Shown in pieces: positions 21,692 to 31,572 of a stretch of DNA of 64,000 nt (position 1 is the stretch's first letter; every line of letters begins with the position of its first letter). The stretch comes from Klebsiella aerogenes (GTDB lineage: Bacteria; Pseudomonadota; Gammaproteobacteria; Enterobacterales; Enterobacteriaceae). The notes below the pieces were generated by a model. That model searched no databases, was not told the DNA's origin, and saw only the letters and a program-made list of their open reading frames with translations. The position numbers were made by a program, and so were the translations under genes. The stretch is taken from contig CP119076.1 in the NCBI GenBank assembly GCA_029027985.1, forward strand, positions 1,860,001-1,924,000, in the 5' to 3' direction.

Positions 21692-22663
21692 ATGGAAACG
21701 AAAAAAAATAATATTGAGTTTATCCCCAAATTTGAGAAATCTTTTTTACTGCCGCGCTACTGGGGCGCATGGCTGGGTGTTTTCGCCTTCGCCGGTATTG
21801 CACTGACGCCACCGTCTTTCCGTGACCCAATTCTGGGAAAACTGGGACGTTTTGTTGGCCGCCTGGCGAAAAGCTCGCGTCGCCGCGCGCAGATTAACCT
21901 GCTGTACTGTTTCCCGGAAAAAAGCGAGCAGGAGCGTGAAGCCATTATTGATGCCATGTACGCATCGGCGCCGCAGGCAATGGTGATGATGGCTGAACTC
22001 GGGATGCGCGATCCTGCGCGTATTTTGTCCCGTGTCGACTGGCAAGGGAAAGAGATCATCGAAGAGATGCAGCGCAACAATGAAAAGGTCATCTTCCTGG
22101 TGCCGCACGCCTGGGGCGTGGATATCCCGGCGATGTTAATGGCCTCGGGCGGGCAAAAAATGGCGGCGATGTTCCATAACCAGGGCAACCCGGTGTTTGA
22201 TTACGTCTGGAACACCGTGCGTCGTCGTTTTGGCGGTCGGATGCACGCGCGTAACGACGGCATTAAACCCTTTATTCAATCGGTGCGTCAGGGCTACTGG
22301 GGCTACTATCTTCCCGATCAGGATCATGGCGCTGAGCACAGCGAATTTGTCGATTTCTTTGCCACTTACAAAGCGACGTTACCGGCGATCGGCCGTCTGA
22401 TGAAAGTCTGTCGCGCTCGCGTGGTGCCGCTGTTTCCAGTGTATGATGGCAAGACTCATCGCCTGACGGTGCTGGTGCGCCCGCCGATGGACGATCTGCT
22501 GGACGCTGACGATACGACGATTGCGCGACGCATGAACGAAGAGGTTGAGATTTTCGTCAAACCGCATACCGAGCAGTACACCTGGATCCTGAAATTACTG
22601 AAGACGCGCAAACCGGGTGAGACCGAGCCGTACAAACGCAAGGAATTATTTCCGAAGAAGTAA
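21692..22663 (+). CDS. lpxM: Lipid A myristoyltransferase LpxM
   Basis: LpxM adds the secondary myristate to the 3' acyl chain of Kdo2-lipid A at the inner membrane. It has 323 residues, the same length as E. coli MsbB. There is one N-terminal membrane segment (YWGAWLGVFAFAGIALTPP). The HxxxxD acyltransferase motif is PHAWGVD (about 130-136) and the conserved block GYWGYYLPDQDHG follows. Downstream lies the tandem repeat array rather than a normal terminator. Confidence 0.97.
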   Translation: METKKNNIEFIPKFEKSFLLPRYWGAWLGVFAFAGIALTPPSFRDPILGKLGRFVGRLAKSSRRRAQINLLYCFPEKSEQEREAIIDAMYASAPQAMVMMAELGMRDPARILSRVDWQGKEIIEEMQRNNEKVIFLVPHAWGVDIPAMLMASGGQKMAAMFHNQGNPVFDYVWNTVRRRFGGRMHARNDGIKPFIQSVRQGYWGYYLPDQDHGAEHSEFVDFFATYKATLPAIGRLMKVCRARVVPLFPVYDGKTHRLTVLVRPPMDDLLDADDTTIARRMNEEVEIFVKPHTEQYTWILKLLKTRKPGETEPYKRKELFPKK

Positions 22664-23177
22664 GCTGTACCTGAAGCATTGCCCGGCGGCGCTGCGCTTG
22701 CGCGGGCCTACGGGGCGCAGGTCGAACGGTAGGCTGGGATTTTCCCTGCTTGCGCTGCGCTTAGCAGGGCTACGATTCCGGCGCTTACGCGGGACTACGG
22801 GGTGCAGGTCGAGCGTTAGGTCGGATAAGTGGTTGTAGCCCGGGCGAGGCGTAAGCCGTAACCCGTAACCCGGGATTTTCCCTGCTTGCGCTGCGCTTAG
22901 CAGGGCTACGATTCCGGCGCTTACGCGGGCCTACGGGGTGCAGGTCGAACGTTAGGTCGGATAAGTGGTTGTAGCCCGGGCGAGGCGTGAGCCGTAACCC
23001 GGGATTTTCCCGGTTTGCGCTGCGCTTAGCAGGGCTACGATTCCGGCGCTTACGCGGGACTACGGGGTGCAGGTCGAACGTTAGGTCGGATAAGTGGTTG
23101 TAGCCCGGGCGAGGCGTAAGCCGTAACCCGGGATTTTCCCGGTTTGCCCAGAGCTACAGTTCCTGCGCTGTCGAACG
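22664..23177. repeat. Tandem BIME/REP-like array, 129-bp unit
   Basis: The whole gap between lpxM and the pykA terminator is repetitive. Units beginning GGGATTTTCCC start at 22736, 22872, 23001 and 23130, so lengths are 136, 129 and 129 bp, and the last is a degraded ~48-bp remnant. Unit 1 is 7 bp longer because GTAACCC is doubled. 22681-22735 is a diverged partial unit. Each unit holds a REP hairpin (TTGCGCTGCGCTTAGCAGGG), the phrase GGTGCAGGTCGAACGTTAGG, and a second inverted REP (GTAGCCCGGGCGAGGCGTAA to CCCGGGA). The head-to-head REP pair is the layout of a BIME. No coding capacity was seen. Confidence 0.9.
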
Positions 23178-23182
23178 GTATA

Positions 23183-23209
23183 AAAAAGCCTCCGCAAGGA
23201 GGCTTTTTT
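23183..23209. terminator. Terminator of pykA (bidirectional)
   Basis: AAAAAGCCTCC and GGAGGCTTTTT surround loop GCAA. The A-run and T-run make it work on both strands: for pykA from the right and for read-through from lpxM and the repeat array from the left. Confidence 0.88.
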
Positions 23210-23223
23210 ATTACGGACGGCGA

Positions 23224-24666
23224 TTACTCGACGGTCAGGATACGGGTGGTGTTAGTGCTGCCAATGGTACTCATCACGTCGCCCTGGGTCACCACCACCA
23301 GGTCGCCGGAAACCAGGTAGCCTTTATCACGCAGCAGGTTAACCGCATCATGCGCGGCGGCAACGCCGTCGTTGTGGCTGTCGAAATGCACCGGCGTCAC
23401 GCCGCGGTAGAGAGCCGTCAGGTTCAGCGTACGCTCATGGCGGGAGAGGGCGAAAATGGGCAGACCGGAGCTAATACGTGAGGTCATCAGCGCGGTGCGG
23501 CCGGACTCGGTCATGGTGATGATGGCGGTAATACCTTTCAGGTGGTTTGCCGCATACATCGCCGACATGGCGATGGCCTCTTCAACGTTGTCGAACTGCA
23601 CGTCCAGGCGGTGTTTAGACACATTGAGGGTTGGGATCTTCTCTGCACCCAGGCACACGCGGGCCATCGCGGCGACGGTTTCTGACGGGTACTGACCGGC
23701 AGCGGTTTCCGCAGACAGCATCACCGCATCGGTACCGTCCAGCACGGCGTTCGCCACGTCCATCACTTCAGCGCGGGTCGGCATTGGGTTGGTGATCATC
23801 GATTCCATCATCTGGGTCGCGGTAATGACCGAGCGATTCAGCTGACGAGCGCGGCGGATTAGCGCTTTCTGAATACCGACCAGCTCCGGATCGCCAATTT
23901 CTACGCCGAGGTCGCCGCGGGCAACCATCACCACGTCGGAGGCGAGGATCACATCATCCATCGCATCCTGATCGCATACGGCTTCCGCACGTTCAACTTT
24001 AGCGACGATTTTCGCATCACAGCCAGCGTCGCGGGCCAGACGGCGGGCGTAGTTCAGGTCTTCGCCGCAACGCGGGAAGGAAACCGCCAGGTAATCAACG
24101 CCGATTTTTGCCGCGGTAATGATGTCGGCTTTGTCTTTATCGGTCAGGGCTTCTGCAGACAGACCGCCGCCCAGTTTGTTGATGCCTTTATTGTTAGACA
24201 GCGGGCCGCCGACGGTCACCTCAGTGAAGACTTTCATGCCCTGCACTTCGAGGACTTTCAACTGCACGCGACCATCATCAAGCAACAGGATGTCGCCTGG
24301 TACGACGTCTGCCGGCAGGCCTTTGTAGTCGATACCGACTCTTTCTTTATCGCCTTCACCTTTACCCAGGTTGGCATCGAGCAGGAATTTGTCGCCAATA
24401 TTGAGGAAAATTTTCCCTTCTTTGAAGGTCGATACGCGGATTTTCGGACCCTGCAGGTCGCCGAGAATCGCGACGTGACGTCCCAGTTTTGCCGCAATCT
24501 CACGGACTTTATCCGCACGAATCTGGTGATCTTCCGGGGTACCGTGAGAGAAGTTCATACGCACGACGTTGGCGCCTGCGGCGATAACCTTTTCAAGGTT
24601 GTTATCGCGGTCAGTTGCTGGGCCTAAGGTCGTTACGATTTTGGTTCTGCGAAGCCTTCTGGACAT
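23224..24666 (-). CDS. pykA: Pyruvate kinase II
   Basis: PykA converts phosphoenolpyruvate and ADP to pyruvate and ATP (AMP-activated isozyme in E. coli). It has 480 residues from ATG 24666 ([19 protein letters not shown]). An upstream in-frame start would add eight non-conserved residues. Signatures: the catalytic-lysine region [26 protein letters not shown], and [14 protein letters not shown]. It lies downstream of its regulator gene hexR on the same strand. A weak HexR-like half site lies near 24775-24790. Confidence 0.97.
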   Translation of the reverse strand: MSRRLRRTKIVTTLGPATDRDNNLEKVIAAGANVVRMNFSHGTPEDHQIRADKVREIAAKLGRHVAILGDLQGPKIRVSTFKEGKIFLNIGDKFLLDANLGKGEGDKERVGIDYKGLPADVVPGDILLLDDGRVQLKVLEVQGMKVFTEVTVGGPLSNNKGINKLGGGLSAEALTDKDKADIITAAKIGVDYLAVSFPRCGEDLNYARRLARDAGCDAKIVAKVERAEAVCDQDAMDDVILASDVVMVARGDLGVEIGDPELVGIQKALIRRARQLNRSVITATQMMESMITNPMPTRAEVMDVANAVLDGTDAVMLSAETAAGQYPSETVAAMARVCLGAEKIPTLNVSKHRLDVQFDNVEEAIAMSAMYAANHLKGITAIITMTESGRTALMTSRISSGLPIFALSRHERTLNLTALYRGVTPVHFDSHNDGVAAAHDAVNLLRDKGYLVSGDLVVVTQGDVMSTIGSTNTTRILTVE

Positions 24667-24791
24667 GTAATACTCCGTTGACTGAAACAACTTTGGTGTT
24701 GCGTGAACATGGATTCGGTAGCGCCAAACCCGCTAATGGGCGGTGCCGTTACGCTGCCGAGGCATAATGCGTTACTGACTTATAATTACTG

Positions 24792-25661
24792 TTATTGTTT
24801 ATCGCTACTAATGAGCAGTTCTTTATCAAAGCGCGATTCCTTGAGCGCTTCTTTGACCCTCTTCAAGTTATCTCTGAATTTTGTTCCCCGCCGGAGAGTA
24901 AAACCGGTGGCCAGCACATCAAGGACCGTGAGTTGAGCCAGGCGAGACACCATCGGCATATAAATATCGGTGTCTTCCGGGACATCAAGCGTAATCGCCA
25001 GCGTCGCCTCGCGCGCCAGCGGCGTGCCGGCAGAAGTGATGGCAATCACCATGGCATCGTTTTCACGCGCCAGTTGCGCCAGTTCGACGAGGCTCTTCGT
25101 GCGCCCGGTATGCGAGATGATGACCACCACGTCATCATCGTTACAGTTCATACAGCTCATACGCTGTAGGACAATATCGTCGGAGTAGATGACCGGGACG
25201 TTAAACCGGAAAAATTTGTTCATGGCGTCGTGGGCGACCGCAGCCGAGGAACCCAGGCCGAAAAAGGAGATTTTCTTCGCCTGAGTGAGCAGATCAACCG
25301 CCCGGTTGATCGCCGACATGTCCAGCGCGTGATGTACCTGGTCGAGGCTGGCCATCGCCGATTCGAAAATTTTCGCCGTATAGGATTCGACGCTGTCGTC
25401 TTCGTCAACATTACGGTTAACATACAGCGTACCGTGTGCCAGACTTTGTGCTAAATGCAGTTTAAAATCAGGGAAGCCCCGGGTTTCCAGACTGCGGCAG
25501 AATCGGTTAACGGTCGGCTCGCTGACGCAGGCTTCCAGCGCCAGTGCCGCAATGCTTGAGTGAATGGCCTGCGCGGGGGCGGCAAGAATGACTTCCGCCA
25601 CTTTGCGTTCAGATTTGCTAAGGTTTTCCAGTCGGGACTGGATTTTTTCCAGCATGTTCAT
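24792..25661 (-). CDS. hexR: RpiR-family repressor HexR
   Basis: HexR is a KDPG-responsive regulator of hexose and Entner-Doudoroff genes (zwf, edd-eda, and in many proteobacteria pykA, gap and ppsA). Its 289 residues comprise an N-terminal RpiR helix-turn-helix (about 1-77, EACVSEPTVNRFCRSL) and a SIS sugar-phosphate domain (about 125-260, SFFGLGSSAAVAHDA, ISHTGRTKSLVE). ATG 25661 (MNMLEKIQSRLENL) matches E. coli HexR in place and length; a more upstream ATG is possible but not conserved. It is divergent from zwf, which has a good HexR box. Confidence 0.95.
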   Translation of the reverse strand: MNMLEKIQSRLENLSKSERKVAEVILAAPAQAIHSSIAALALEACVSEPTVNRFCRSLETRGFPDFKLHLAQSLAHGTLYVNRNVDEDDSVESYTAKIFESAMASLDQVHHALDMSAINRAVDLLTQAKKISFFGLGSSAAVAHDAMNKFFRFNVPVIYSDDIVLQRMSCMNCNDDDVVVIISHTGRTKSLVELAQLARENDAMVIAITSAGTPLAREATLAITLDVPEDTDIYMPMVSRLAQLTVLDVLATGFTLRRGTKFRDNLKRVKEALKESRFDKELLISSDKQ

Positions 25662-26015
25662 TGTTAACAGGCGCTCATCAATGGAAACGATTTCATTAAT
25701 GGGTGAAATCATTGGGCGTTTTAGCAAGAATATACCCCTCCGCCATCAGAAGCGGTGAGGAATGACGAGAAAAAATGTCGTTTTTTTTCATTACATGATC
25801 AGAGTCGTATTTTACTAACTGAAAACCAGTCGAAACAACGAACATTATCAGCCTGATGCCCAAATTGTCGGCACACGCTTTTCCTCTATGTGCGGTAACC
25901 TCGGGAAAGCACCGCCAAGGGTTTCAGGAAATTCGTAAACACAGTACAGTGCAACGTAAGAAAATTACAAATTTAGCCTGGCATAAGCACCAGACTATCA
26001 ACTGAGGAGAATGAC
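25662..26015. promoter_or_regulatory. Divergent control region hexR/zwf
   Basis: These 354 bp have no gene. They contain the HexR box at 25955-25969 on the zwf side and, near hexR, an A/T tract with the inverted repeat ACGA...TCGT followed by eight T (25763-25790). A CTGAGGAGAATG ribosome site precedes zwf. SoxS/MarA control, known for E. coli zwf, could not be assigned to a clear site. Confidence 0.6.
25955..25969. promoter_or_regulatory. HexR operator upstream of zwf
   Basis: CGTAAGAAAATTACA matches 13 of 15 positions of the HexR palindrome TGTARTWWWAYTACA. It lies 46 bp before the zwf start and close to where its promoter should be, so KDPG-free HexR should repress zwf. Confidence 0.75.
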
Positions 26016-27491
26016 ATGGCGGTAACGCAAACGGCCCAGGCATGCGATCTGGTCATTTTCGGCGCGAAGGGTGACCTCGCGCGCCGTAAACTGTTGCCTT
26101 CCCTGTATCAGCTTGAAAAAGCTGGCCAGATTAGCTCTGATACCCGAATCATCGGCGTAGGTCGTGCTGACTGGGATAAAGACGCTTATACCAAAGTGGT
26201 GCGTGAAGCGTTAGAAACCTTCATGAAAGAGAAAATCGACGAAGGTTTGTGGGATACCCTGAGTGGTCGTCTGGATTTCTGTAATCTTGATGTTAACGAT
26301 ACCAGCGGCTTCGCCCGGCTGGGTGAAATGCTAGACCAGGAAAACCGCGTCACCATCAACTACTTCGCAATGCCGCCAAGCACCTTCGGCGCTATCTGCA
26401 AGGGGTTGGGCGAAGCGAAACTGAACGCTAAGCCAGCGCGGGTAGTGATGGAAAAACCGCTGGGAACTTCGCTGGAAACCTCCCGTGAGATCAACGACCA
26501 GGTTGGCGAATACTTCGAAGAGTGCCAGGTTTACCGCATCGACCACTATCTGGGCAAAGAAACGGTACTGAACCTGCTGGCGTTGCGCTTTGCTAACTCC
26601 CTGTTCGTTAATAACTGGGATTGCCGCACCATCGACCACGTTGAAATCACTGTGGCGGAAGAAGTGGGTATCGAGGGCCGCTGGGGCTACTTCGATCAGG
26701 CCGGGCAGATGCGCGACATGATCCAAAACCACCTGCTGCAGATCCTGTGCATGATCGCGATGTCGCCGCCGTCTGATCTCAGTGCCGACAGCATCCGTGA
26801 TGAAAAAGTCAAAGTGCTGAAATCATTGCGCCGCATCGATCGCTCGAACGTGCGTGAAAAAACCGTCCGTGGTCAGTACACCGCCGGATTTGCGCAAGGT
26901 AAAAAAGTGCCGGGCTATCTGGAAGAAGAGGGCGCCAACAAATCCAGCAATACCGAGACCTTCGTGGCCATCCGCGTGGATATCGATAACTGGCGCTGGG
27001 CTGGCGTACCGTTTTACCTGCGTACCGGTAAACGTTTACCGACCAAATGTTCCGAAGTGGTGGTTTACTTCAAAACGCCGGAACTGAACCTGTTTAAAGA
27101 GACCTGGCAGGAACTGCCGCAGAACAAGTTAACCATTCGTCTGCAGCCGGATGAGGGCGTGGATATTCAGGTGCTGAACAAAGTACCAGGCCTCGACCAT
27201 AAACATAACCTGCAGATCACTAAGCTGGATCTGAGCTACTCCGAGACCTTCAATCAGACTCACCTGGCGGATGCCTATGAACGCCTGCTGCTGGAAACCA
27301 TGCGTGGTATCCAGGCGCTGTTCGTGCGTCGTGATGAAGTTGAAGAAGCCTGGAAATGGGTTGACTCCATTACCGGCGCGTGGGCGGCAGACGGCGATGC
27401 GCCGAAACCTTACCAGGCGGGTACCTGGGGGCCGGTGGCATCGGTTGCGATGATCACTCGCGATGGGCGTTCCTGGAACGAATTCGAGTAA
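26016..27491 (+). CDS. zwf: Glucose-6-phosphate 1-dehydrogenase
   Basis: Zwf oxidises glucose 6-phosphate with NADP to 6-phosphogluconolactone, the entry to the pentose phosphate and Entner-Doudoroff routes. It has 491 residues, the usual length. The nucleotide-binding segment [16 protein letters not shown] is near the N-terminus, and the active-site signature [11 protein letters not shown] is near residue 175. The start ATG follows TGAGGAGA. edd and eda follow on the same strand after a terminator, so the ED route is clustered. Confidence 0.98.
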   Translation: MAVTQTAQACDLVIFGAKGDLARRKLLPSLYQLEKAGQISSDTRIIGVGRADWDKDAYTKVVREALETFMKEKIDEGLWDTLSGRLDFCNLDVNDTSGFARLGEMLDQENRVTINYFAMPPSTFGAICKGLGEAKLNAKPARVVMEKPLGTSLETSREINDQVGEYFEECQVYRIDHYLGKETVLNLLALRFANSLFVNNWDCRTIDHVEITVAEEVGIEGRWGYFDQAGQMRDMIQNHLLQILCMIAMSPPSDLSADSIRDEKVKVLKSLRRIDRSNVREKTVRGQYTAGFAQGKKVPGYLEEEGANKSSNTETFVAIRVDIDNWRWAGVPFYLRTGKRLPTKCSEVVVYFKTPELNLFKETWQELPQNKLTIRLQPDEGVDIQVLNKVPGLDHKHNLQITKLDLSYSETFNQTHLADAYERLLLETMRGIQALFVRRDEVEEAWKWVDSITGAWAADGDAPKPYQAGTWGPVASVAMITRDGRSWNEFE

Positions 27492-27515
27492 GCGCAGCTC
27501 TAATCCGGGAGAGTT

Positions 27516-27531
27516 ATTTTACCGGTAACAT
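27516..27531. promoter_or_regulatory. GntR operator 1, upstream of edd
   Basis: ATTTTACCGGTAACAT differs by one base from the palindrome ATGTTACCGGTAACAT and fits the GntR consensus ATGTTA-N4-TAACAT. GntR is the gluconate repressor of edd-eda in E. coli. The site lies 25 bp after the zwf stop, before the zwf terminator, and 198 bp before the edd start. Confidence 0.7.
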
Positions 27532-27568
27532 GATCTGGCGCAGTCAGGCGCATAATTTTTAATCTTTT

Positions 27569-27603
27569 AAGCCCCGGGAGGATTCACCCCCGGGGCTTTT
27601 TTT
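27569..27603 (+). terminator. Intrinsic terminator of zwf
   Basis: AAGCCCCGGG and CCCGGGGCTT make a 10-bp stem, followed by seven T. It separates zwf from the edd promoter region. Confidence 0.9.
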
Positions 27604-27713
27604 ATTACACTGCCTTCAGACATTTTGCCCCTGAGCCCCAGCAGTGGTGCCATTTACACCATTGAACGTCGTCATCGTGCTGTGGGCGGACAGATAAATT
27701 TTGAGGAGCCTTT

Positions 27714-29525
27714 ATGAACTCGACAATGTTACGGGTAACAAATCGCATTATCGAACGGTCACGCGAAACCCGCTCTGCCTACCTCGCCCGGATTAATCAA
27801 GCCAAAAGCGATACGGTTCATCGCTCGCAGTTGGCCTGCGGTAATCTGGCACACGGTTTTGCCGCCTGTCAGTCCGATGATAAAGCGTCGCTGAAAAGCA
27901 TGTTGCGCAATAATATCGCCATTATCACCTCCTACAACGATATGTTGTCCGCTCACCAGCCGTATGAACACTACCCGGAGATCATCCGCAAAGCGCTGCA
28001 CTCTGCCAACGCCGTAGGGCAGGTCGCGGGCGGTGTACCGGCGATGTGTGACGGCGTTACCCAGGGCCAGGACGGTATGGAACTGTCGTTGCTGAGTCGT
28101 GAAGTGATCGCGATGTCCGCCGCTATTGGCCTGTCGCACAACATGTTCGATGGTGCGCTGTATCTTGGCGTGTGCGATAAAATTGTCCCCGGTCTGACCA
28201 TGGCGGCGCTGTCGTTCGGCCATTTGCCGTCGGTGTTCATCCCCTCCGGCCCGATGGCCAGCGGCCTGCCGAATAAAGAAAAAGTGCGTATTCGCCAGCT
28301 GTATGCTGAAGGTAAAGTCGATCGCATGGCGCTGCTCGAATCCGAAGCCGCTTCTTACCATGCGCCGGGCACCTGTACGTTCTACGGAACTGCCAACACC
28401 AACCAGATGGTGGTTGAATTTATGGGCATGCAGCTACCGGGCTCCTCGTTTGTTCACCCGGACGCACCGCTGCGTGAAGCGCTGACCTGCGCCGCTGCCC
28501 GCCAGGTGACGCGGATGACCGGCAATGGCAACGAATGGATGCCGCTTGGTAAAATGATTGACGAAAAAGTGGTGGTCAACGGCATCGTCGCGCTGCTGGC
28601 GACCGGCGGCTCCACTAACCACACCATGCACCTGGTGGCGATGGCGCGCGCGGCGGGCATTATCATCAACTGGGATGACTTCTCCGACCTTTCCGACGTC
28701 GTGCCGCTGCTGGCGCGCCTCTACCCGAACGGCCCGGCGGATATCAACCACTTCCAGGCGGCGGGCGGCGTACCGGTGCTGGTGCGCGAACTACTGAAAG
28801 GCGGACTGCTGCATGAAGACGTTAACACCGTCGCTGGCTTCGGCCTGTCGCGCTACACCATGGAGCCATGGCTGAACAACGGCGAGCTGGACTGGCGTGA
28901 AGGGGCGAGCGCGCCGCTTGACGATCAGGTCATCGCAACCTTCGACAAACCGTTCTCCCGCCACGGCGGTACCAAAGTGCTGAGTGGCAACCTGGGGCGC
29001 GCGGTGATGAAGACGTCCGCCGTGCCGGTAGAAAACCAGATTATTGAAGCGCCTGCGATTGTTTTTGAAAGCCAGCATGATGTTCTGCCGGCGTTTGAAG
29101 CGGGGCTGCTCGACAAAGATTGCGTTGTGGTCGTGCGCCATCAGGGGCCAAAAGCGAACGGCATGCCAGAATTACATAAACTTATGCCGCCACTTGGTGT
29201 ATTATTGGACCGCCGTTTCAAAATTGCGCTGGTGACCGATGGTCGACTCTCCGGCGCATCCGGCAAGGTACCGTCAGCCATCCATGTAACGCCTGAAGCG
29301 TATGATGGCGGACTGCTGGCGAAAGTGCGCGATGGCGACATGATTCGCGTTAACGGGCAGACCGGCGAACTCACCCTGCTGGTGGATGACGCCGAGCTGG
29401 CCGCGCGTCAGCCGCATATTCCTGACCTGAGCGGTTCCCGGGTCGGTACCGGCCGCGAGATGTTCGGCGCGCTGCGCGAGAAGCTCTCCGGAGCCGAGCA
29501 GGGCGCAACCTGCATCACTTTTTAA
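27714..29525 (+). CDS. edd: Phosphogluconate dehydratase (Entner-Doudoroff)
   Basis: Edd dehydrates 6-phosphogluconate to KDPG and uses a labile 4Fe-4S cluster. It has 603 residues, as in E. coli. IlvD/Edd family blocks are clear: [20 protein letters not shown] with a cluster Cys, [10 protein letters not shown] with a second Cys, [14 protein letters not shown] with a third, and the C-terminal [19 protein letters not shown]. The start ATG follows TTGAGGAG. A GntR-like operator overlaps codons 5-10. eda follows after 39 bp. Confidence 0.98.
   Translation: MNSTMLRVTNRIIERSRETRSAYLARINQAKSDTVHRSQLACGNLAHGFAACQSDDKASLKSMLRNNIAIITSYNDMLSAHQPYEHYPEIIRKALHSANAVGQVAGGVPAMCDGVTQGQDGMELSLLSREVIAMSAAIGLSHNMFDGALYLGVCDKIVPGLTMAALSFGHLPSVFIPSGPMASGLPNKEKVRIRQLYAEGKVDRMALLESEAASYHAPGTCTFYGTANTNQMVVEFMGMQLPGSSFVHPDAPLREALTCAAARQVTRMTGNGNEWMPLGKMIDEKVVVNGIVALLATGGSTNHTMHLVAMARAAGIIINWDDFSDLSDVVPLLARLYPNGPADINHFQAAGGVPVLVRELLKGGLLHEDVNTVAGFGLSRYTMEPWLNNGELDWREGASAPLDDQVIATFDKPFSRHGGTKVLSGNLGRAVMKTSAVPVENQIIEAPAIVFESQHDVLPAFEAGLLDKDCVVVVRHQGPKANGMPELHKLMPPLGVLLDRRFKIALVTDGRLSGASGKVPSAIHVTPEAYDGGLLAKVRDGDMIRVNGQTGELTLLVDDAELAARQPHIPDLSGSRVGTGREMFGALREKLSGAEQGATCITF
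27726..27741. promoter_or_regulatory. GntR operator 2, inside edd codons 5-10
   Basis: ATGTTACGGGTAACAA fits ATGTTA-N4-TAACAT at 15 of 16 positions counting N4 as free. It lies within the edd coding region, encoding LRVTN, exactly 210 bp (about 20 helical turns) from the upstream site at 27516. The spacing would allow a repression loop over the edd promoter. Confidence 0.6.
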
Positions 29526-29564
29526 GACGATTCGATTTGTAGATCTGGCGAGAGAAAAACTCTG

Positions 29565-30206
29565 ATGAAAAACTGGAAAACAACTGCAGAAGCAATCCTC
29601 ACTAACGGCCCGGTAGTCCCGGTCATCGTGGTGAAAAAGCTGGAACACGCTGTGCCGATGGCAAAAGCGCTGGTAGCAGGCGGCGTACGCGTTCTGGAAG
29701 TGACTCTGCGCACCGAGTGCGCGCTGGACGCTATTCGCGCCATCGCGAAAGAAGTGCCGGACGCCATCGTCGGCGCCGGTACCGTGACTAACGTTGAGCA
29801 ACTGAAAGCCGTTACTGATGCAGGAGCGCAGTTTGCTATCAGCCCGGGCCTGACCGAGTCCCTGCTGCAGGCGGCGACTGAAGAAGGCACCATCCCGCTG
29901 ATCCCTGGTATCAGCACGGTATCCGAGCTGATGCTGGGTATGCAGTATGGTCTGAAAGAGTTCAAGTTCTTCCCGGCGGAAGCTAACGGTGGCGTGAAGG
30001 CGCTGCAGGCGATTGCTGGCCCGTTCGGCCATATCCGTTTTTGCCCGACTGGCGGCATCTCTCCGGCGAACTATCGCGATTACCTGGCGCTGAACAGCGT
30101 ACTGTGCATCGGGGGTTCCTGGTTGGTTCCGGCCGACGCGCTGGAAGCGGGTGACTATGACCGTATCACTAAGCTTGCTCGCGAAGCGGTAGAAGGCGCG
30201 AAATAA
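29565..30206 (+). CDS. eda: KDPG/KHG aldolase
   Basis: Eda splits KDPG to pyruvate and glyceraldehyde 3-phosphate, closing the Entner-Doudoroff route, and is also the end point of hexuronate and pectin catabolism. It has 213 residues with a TIM barrel. The catalytic Glu is in VLEVTLRTE and the Schiff-base Lys is in [13 protein letters not shown]. The start [12 protein letters not shown] follows GCGAGAG. It is transcribed with edd and ends at a terminator shared with the convergent purT. Confidence 0.98.
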   Translation: MKNWKTTAEAILTNGPVVPVIVVKKLEHAVPMAKALVAGGVRVLEVTLRTECALDAIRAIAKEVPDAIVGAGTVTNVEQLKAVTDAGAQFAISPGLTESLLQAATEEGTIPLIPGISTVSELMLGMQYGLKEFKFFPAEANGGVKALQAIAGPFGHIRFCPTGGISPANYRDYLALNSVLCIGGSWLVPADALEAGDYDRITKLAREAVEGAK

Positions 30207-30228
30207 TTTACGCACCTTAAAGAACAGA

Positions 30229-30262
30229 AGCCCGGTACGCGCAAGCGACCGGGCTTTTTTTA
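30229..30262. terminator. Bidirectional terminator eda/purT
   Basis: AGCCCGGT and ACCGGGCT form the stem, with a T-run of seven after it on the plus strand. It lies between the convergent eda and purT stops and touches the purT end. Confidence 0.85.
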
Positions 30263-31438
30263 TCCCTGAATGACGACCGCGGCGGCGGCGGTTTTGGCGC
30301 GGGTGATGGCGTCATCGACGTTGTCGGCGACGGCCAGGGTGACGCCAAGACGACGCGCGCCGGCGATTTCCGGCTTGCCGAACAGACGTAGCTGCAGCCC
30401 TGAGCCGACGGCAGCCTGCAGGTTGCCGAAGGTGACGTTCTCGCTGGTGAGCTGCGGTAAAATCACCGCCGATGCCGCCGGACCATACTGGCGGATCGCG
30501 CCGATCGGCAGGCCGAGGAAGGCGCGAACGTGCAAAGCGAATTCCGACAGATCCTGCGAGATCAGGGTAACCATGCCGGTATCGTGCGGGCGAGGGGAGA
30601 CCTCGCTGAAGATAACCTCATCGCCGCAAACGAACAGTTCAACGCCGAACAAACCGTAGCCGCCCAGCGCCAGCACGACCTTGCGGGCGATCTCCTGTGC
30701 GCGCTCCAGGGCGAGCTCACTCATGTGCTGCGGTTGCCAGGATTCGCGGTAGTCGCCATCTTCCTGACGATGGCCAACCGGCGCGCAGAAATGTACGCCG
30801 TCGACGGCGCTGACGGTCAGTAGGGTGATTTCAAAATCAAAGTTAACCACGCCTTCGACGATGACGCGTCCGGCGCCTGCGCGCCCGCCTTGCTGGGCGT
30901 ATTGCCAGGCAACGTTAAGCTGGTCGGCTGAGCGGATAAAGCTCTGGCCTTTGCCGGAGGAGCTCATGACCGGCTTGACGATGCAGGGCAGACCGATTTC
31001 CGCGACGGCGGAGCGAAATCCCTCTTCGCTATCGGCAAAGCGATAGGCAGAGGTTGGGAGCTGCAGATCTTCGGCCGCCAGGCGGCGAATGCCTTCCCGG
31101 TTCATGGTCAGCTTCGCGGCTCGCGCGGTCGGCACCACTTTCTGCCCGGCATGTTCCAGTTCGACCAGGGTGTCGGTAGCAATCGCTTCGATCTCCGGCA
31201 CAATATAATCAGGTTGTTCCTTAGCGATCAGTTCACGTAACGCTTCGCCGTGCAGCATGTTAATGACGTGTGAACGGTGGGCGACCTGCATTGCCGGCGC
31301 ATCGGGATAACGGTCGACGGCGATCGTTTCAATGCCCAGCCGCTGGCACTCAATGGCGACTTCTTTGCCGAGCTCGCCGGAACCTAACAACATTACCTTT
31401 GTGGCCGCAGGGCGCAGCGCAGTGCCTAATAAAGTCAT
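30260..31438 (-). CDS. purT: Formate-dependent phosphoribosylglycinamide formyltransferase 2
   Basis: PurT makes formyl-GAR from GAR, formate and ATP, the folate-independent version of purine step three. It has 392 residues and an ATP-grasp fold: N-terminal domain with [20 protein letters not shown]-binding [17 protein letters not shown] (about 150-166), and metal-binding [27 protein letters not shown] region. Length matches E. coli. A near-perfect PurR box lies 40 bp upstream. Confidence 0.98.
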   Translation of the reverse strand: MTLLGTALRPAATKVMLLGSGELGKEVAIECQRLGIETIAVDRYPDAPAMQVAHRSHVINMLHGEALRELIAKEQPDYIVPEIEAIATDTLVELEHAGQKVVPTARAAKLTMNREGIRRLAAEDLQLPTSAYRFADSEEGFRSAVAEIGLPCIVKPVMSSSGKGQSFIRSADQLNVAWQYAQQGGRAGAGRVIVEGVVNFDFEITLLTVSAVDGVHFCAPVGHRQEDGDYRESWQPQHMSELALERAQEIARKVVLALGGYGLFGVELFVCGDEVIFSEVSPRPHDTGMVTLISQDLSEFALHVRAFLGLPIGAIRQYGPAASAVILPQLTSENVTFGNLQAAVGSGLQLRLFGKPEIAGARRLGVTLAVADNVDDAITRAKTAAAAVVIQG

Positions 31439-31477
31439 AACCTACTCTCAGCGTAAAAAAGATGCCGCGCATTATAA

Positions 31478-31493
31478 ACGAAAACGTTTGCGT
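31478..31493. promoter_or_regulatory. PurR operator of purT
   Basis: On the minus strand the site reads ACGCAAACGTTTTCGT, the classical PurR box (consensus ACGCAAACGTTTNCNT). It lies 40 bp before the purT ATG, as expected for repression by PurR with hypoxanthine or guanine. Confidence 0.88.
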
Positions 31494-31537
31494 CTGTCTT
31501 TATGCGTGTAAGTTGAGAATAACAGCGAAATTTGATA

Positions 31538-31557
31538 TACTGTATATAAATACAGTA
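31538..31557. promoter_or_regulatory. LexA (SOS) box of yebG
   Basis: TACTGTATATAAATACAGTA is a 20-bp palindrome with one central deviation from the ideal LexA box. It lies 16 bp before the yebG start, so LexA would cover the transcription start. Confidence 0.93.
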
Positions 31558-31572
31558 TAAAGGGGCTGCACA

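Noticed and set aside
22664-23177. Direct repeats considered as a CRISPR array
   Set aside because: The units are contiguous 129-bp blocks without unique spacers and contain REP hairpins; no cas gene is near.
24767-24790. HexR-like site upstream of pykA
   Set aside because: CAGTAATTATAAGT matches only one half of the HexR palindrome (about 10 of 15), so it is not listed as an operator.
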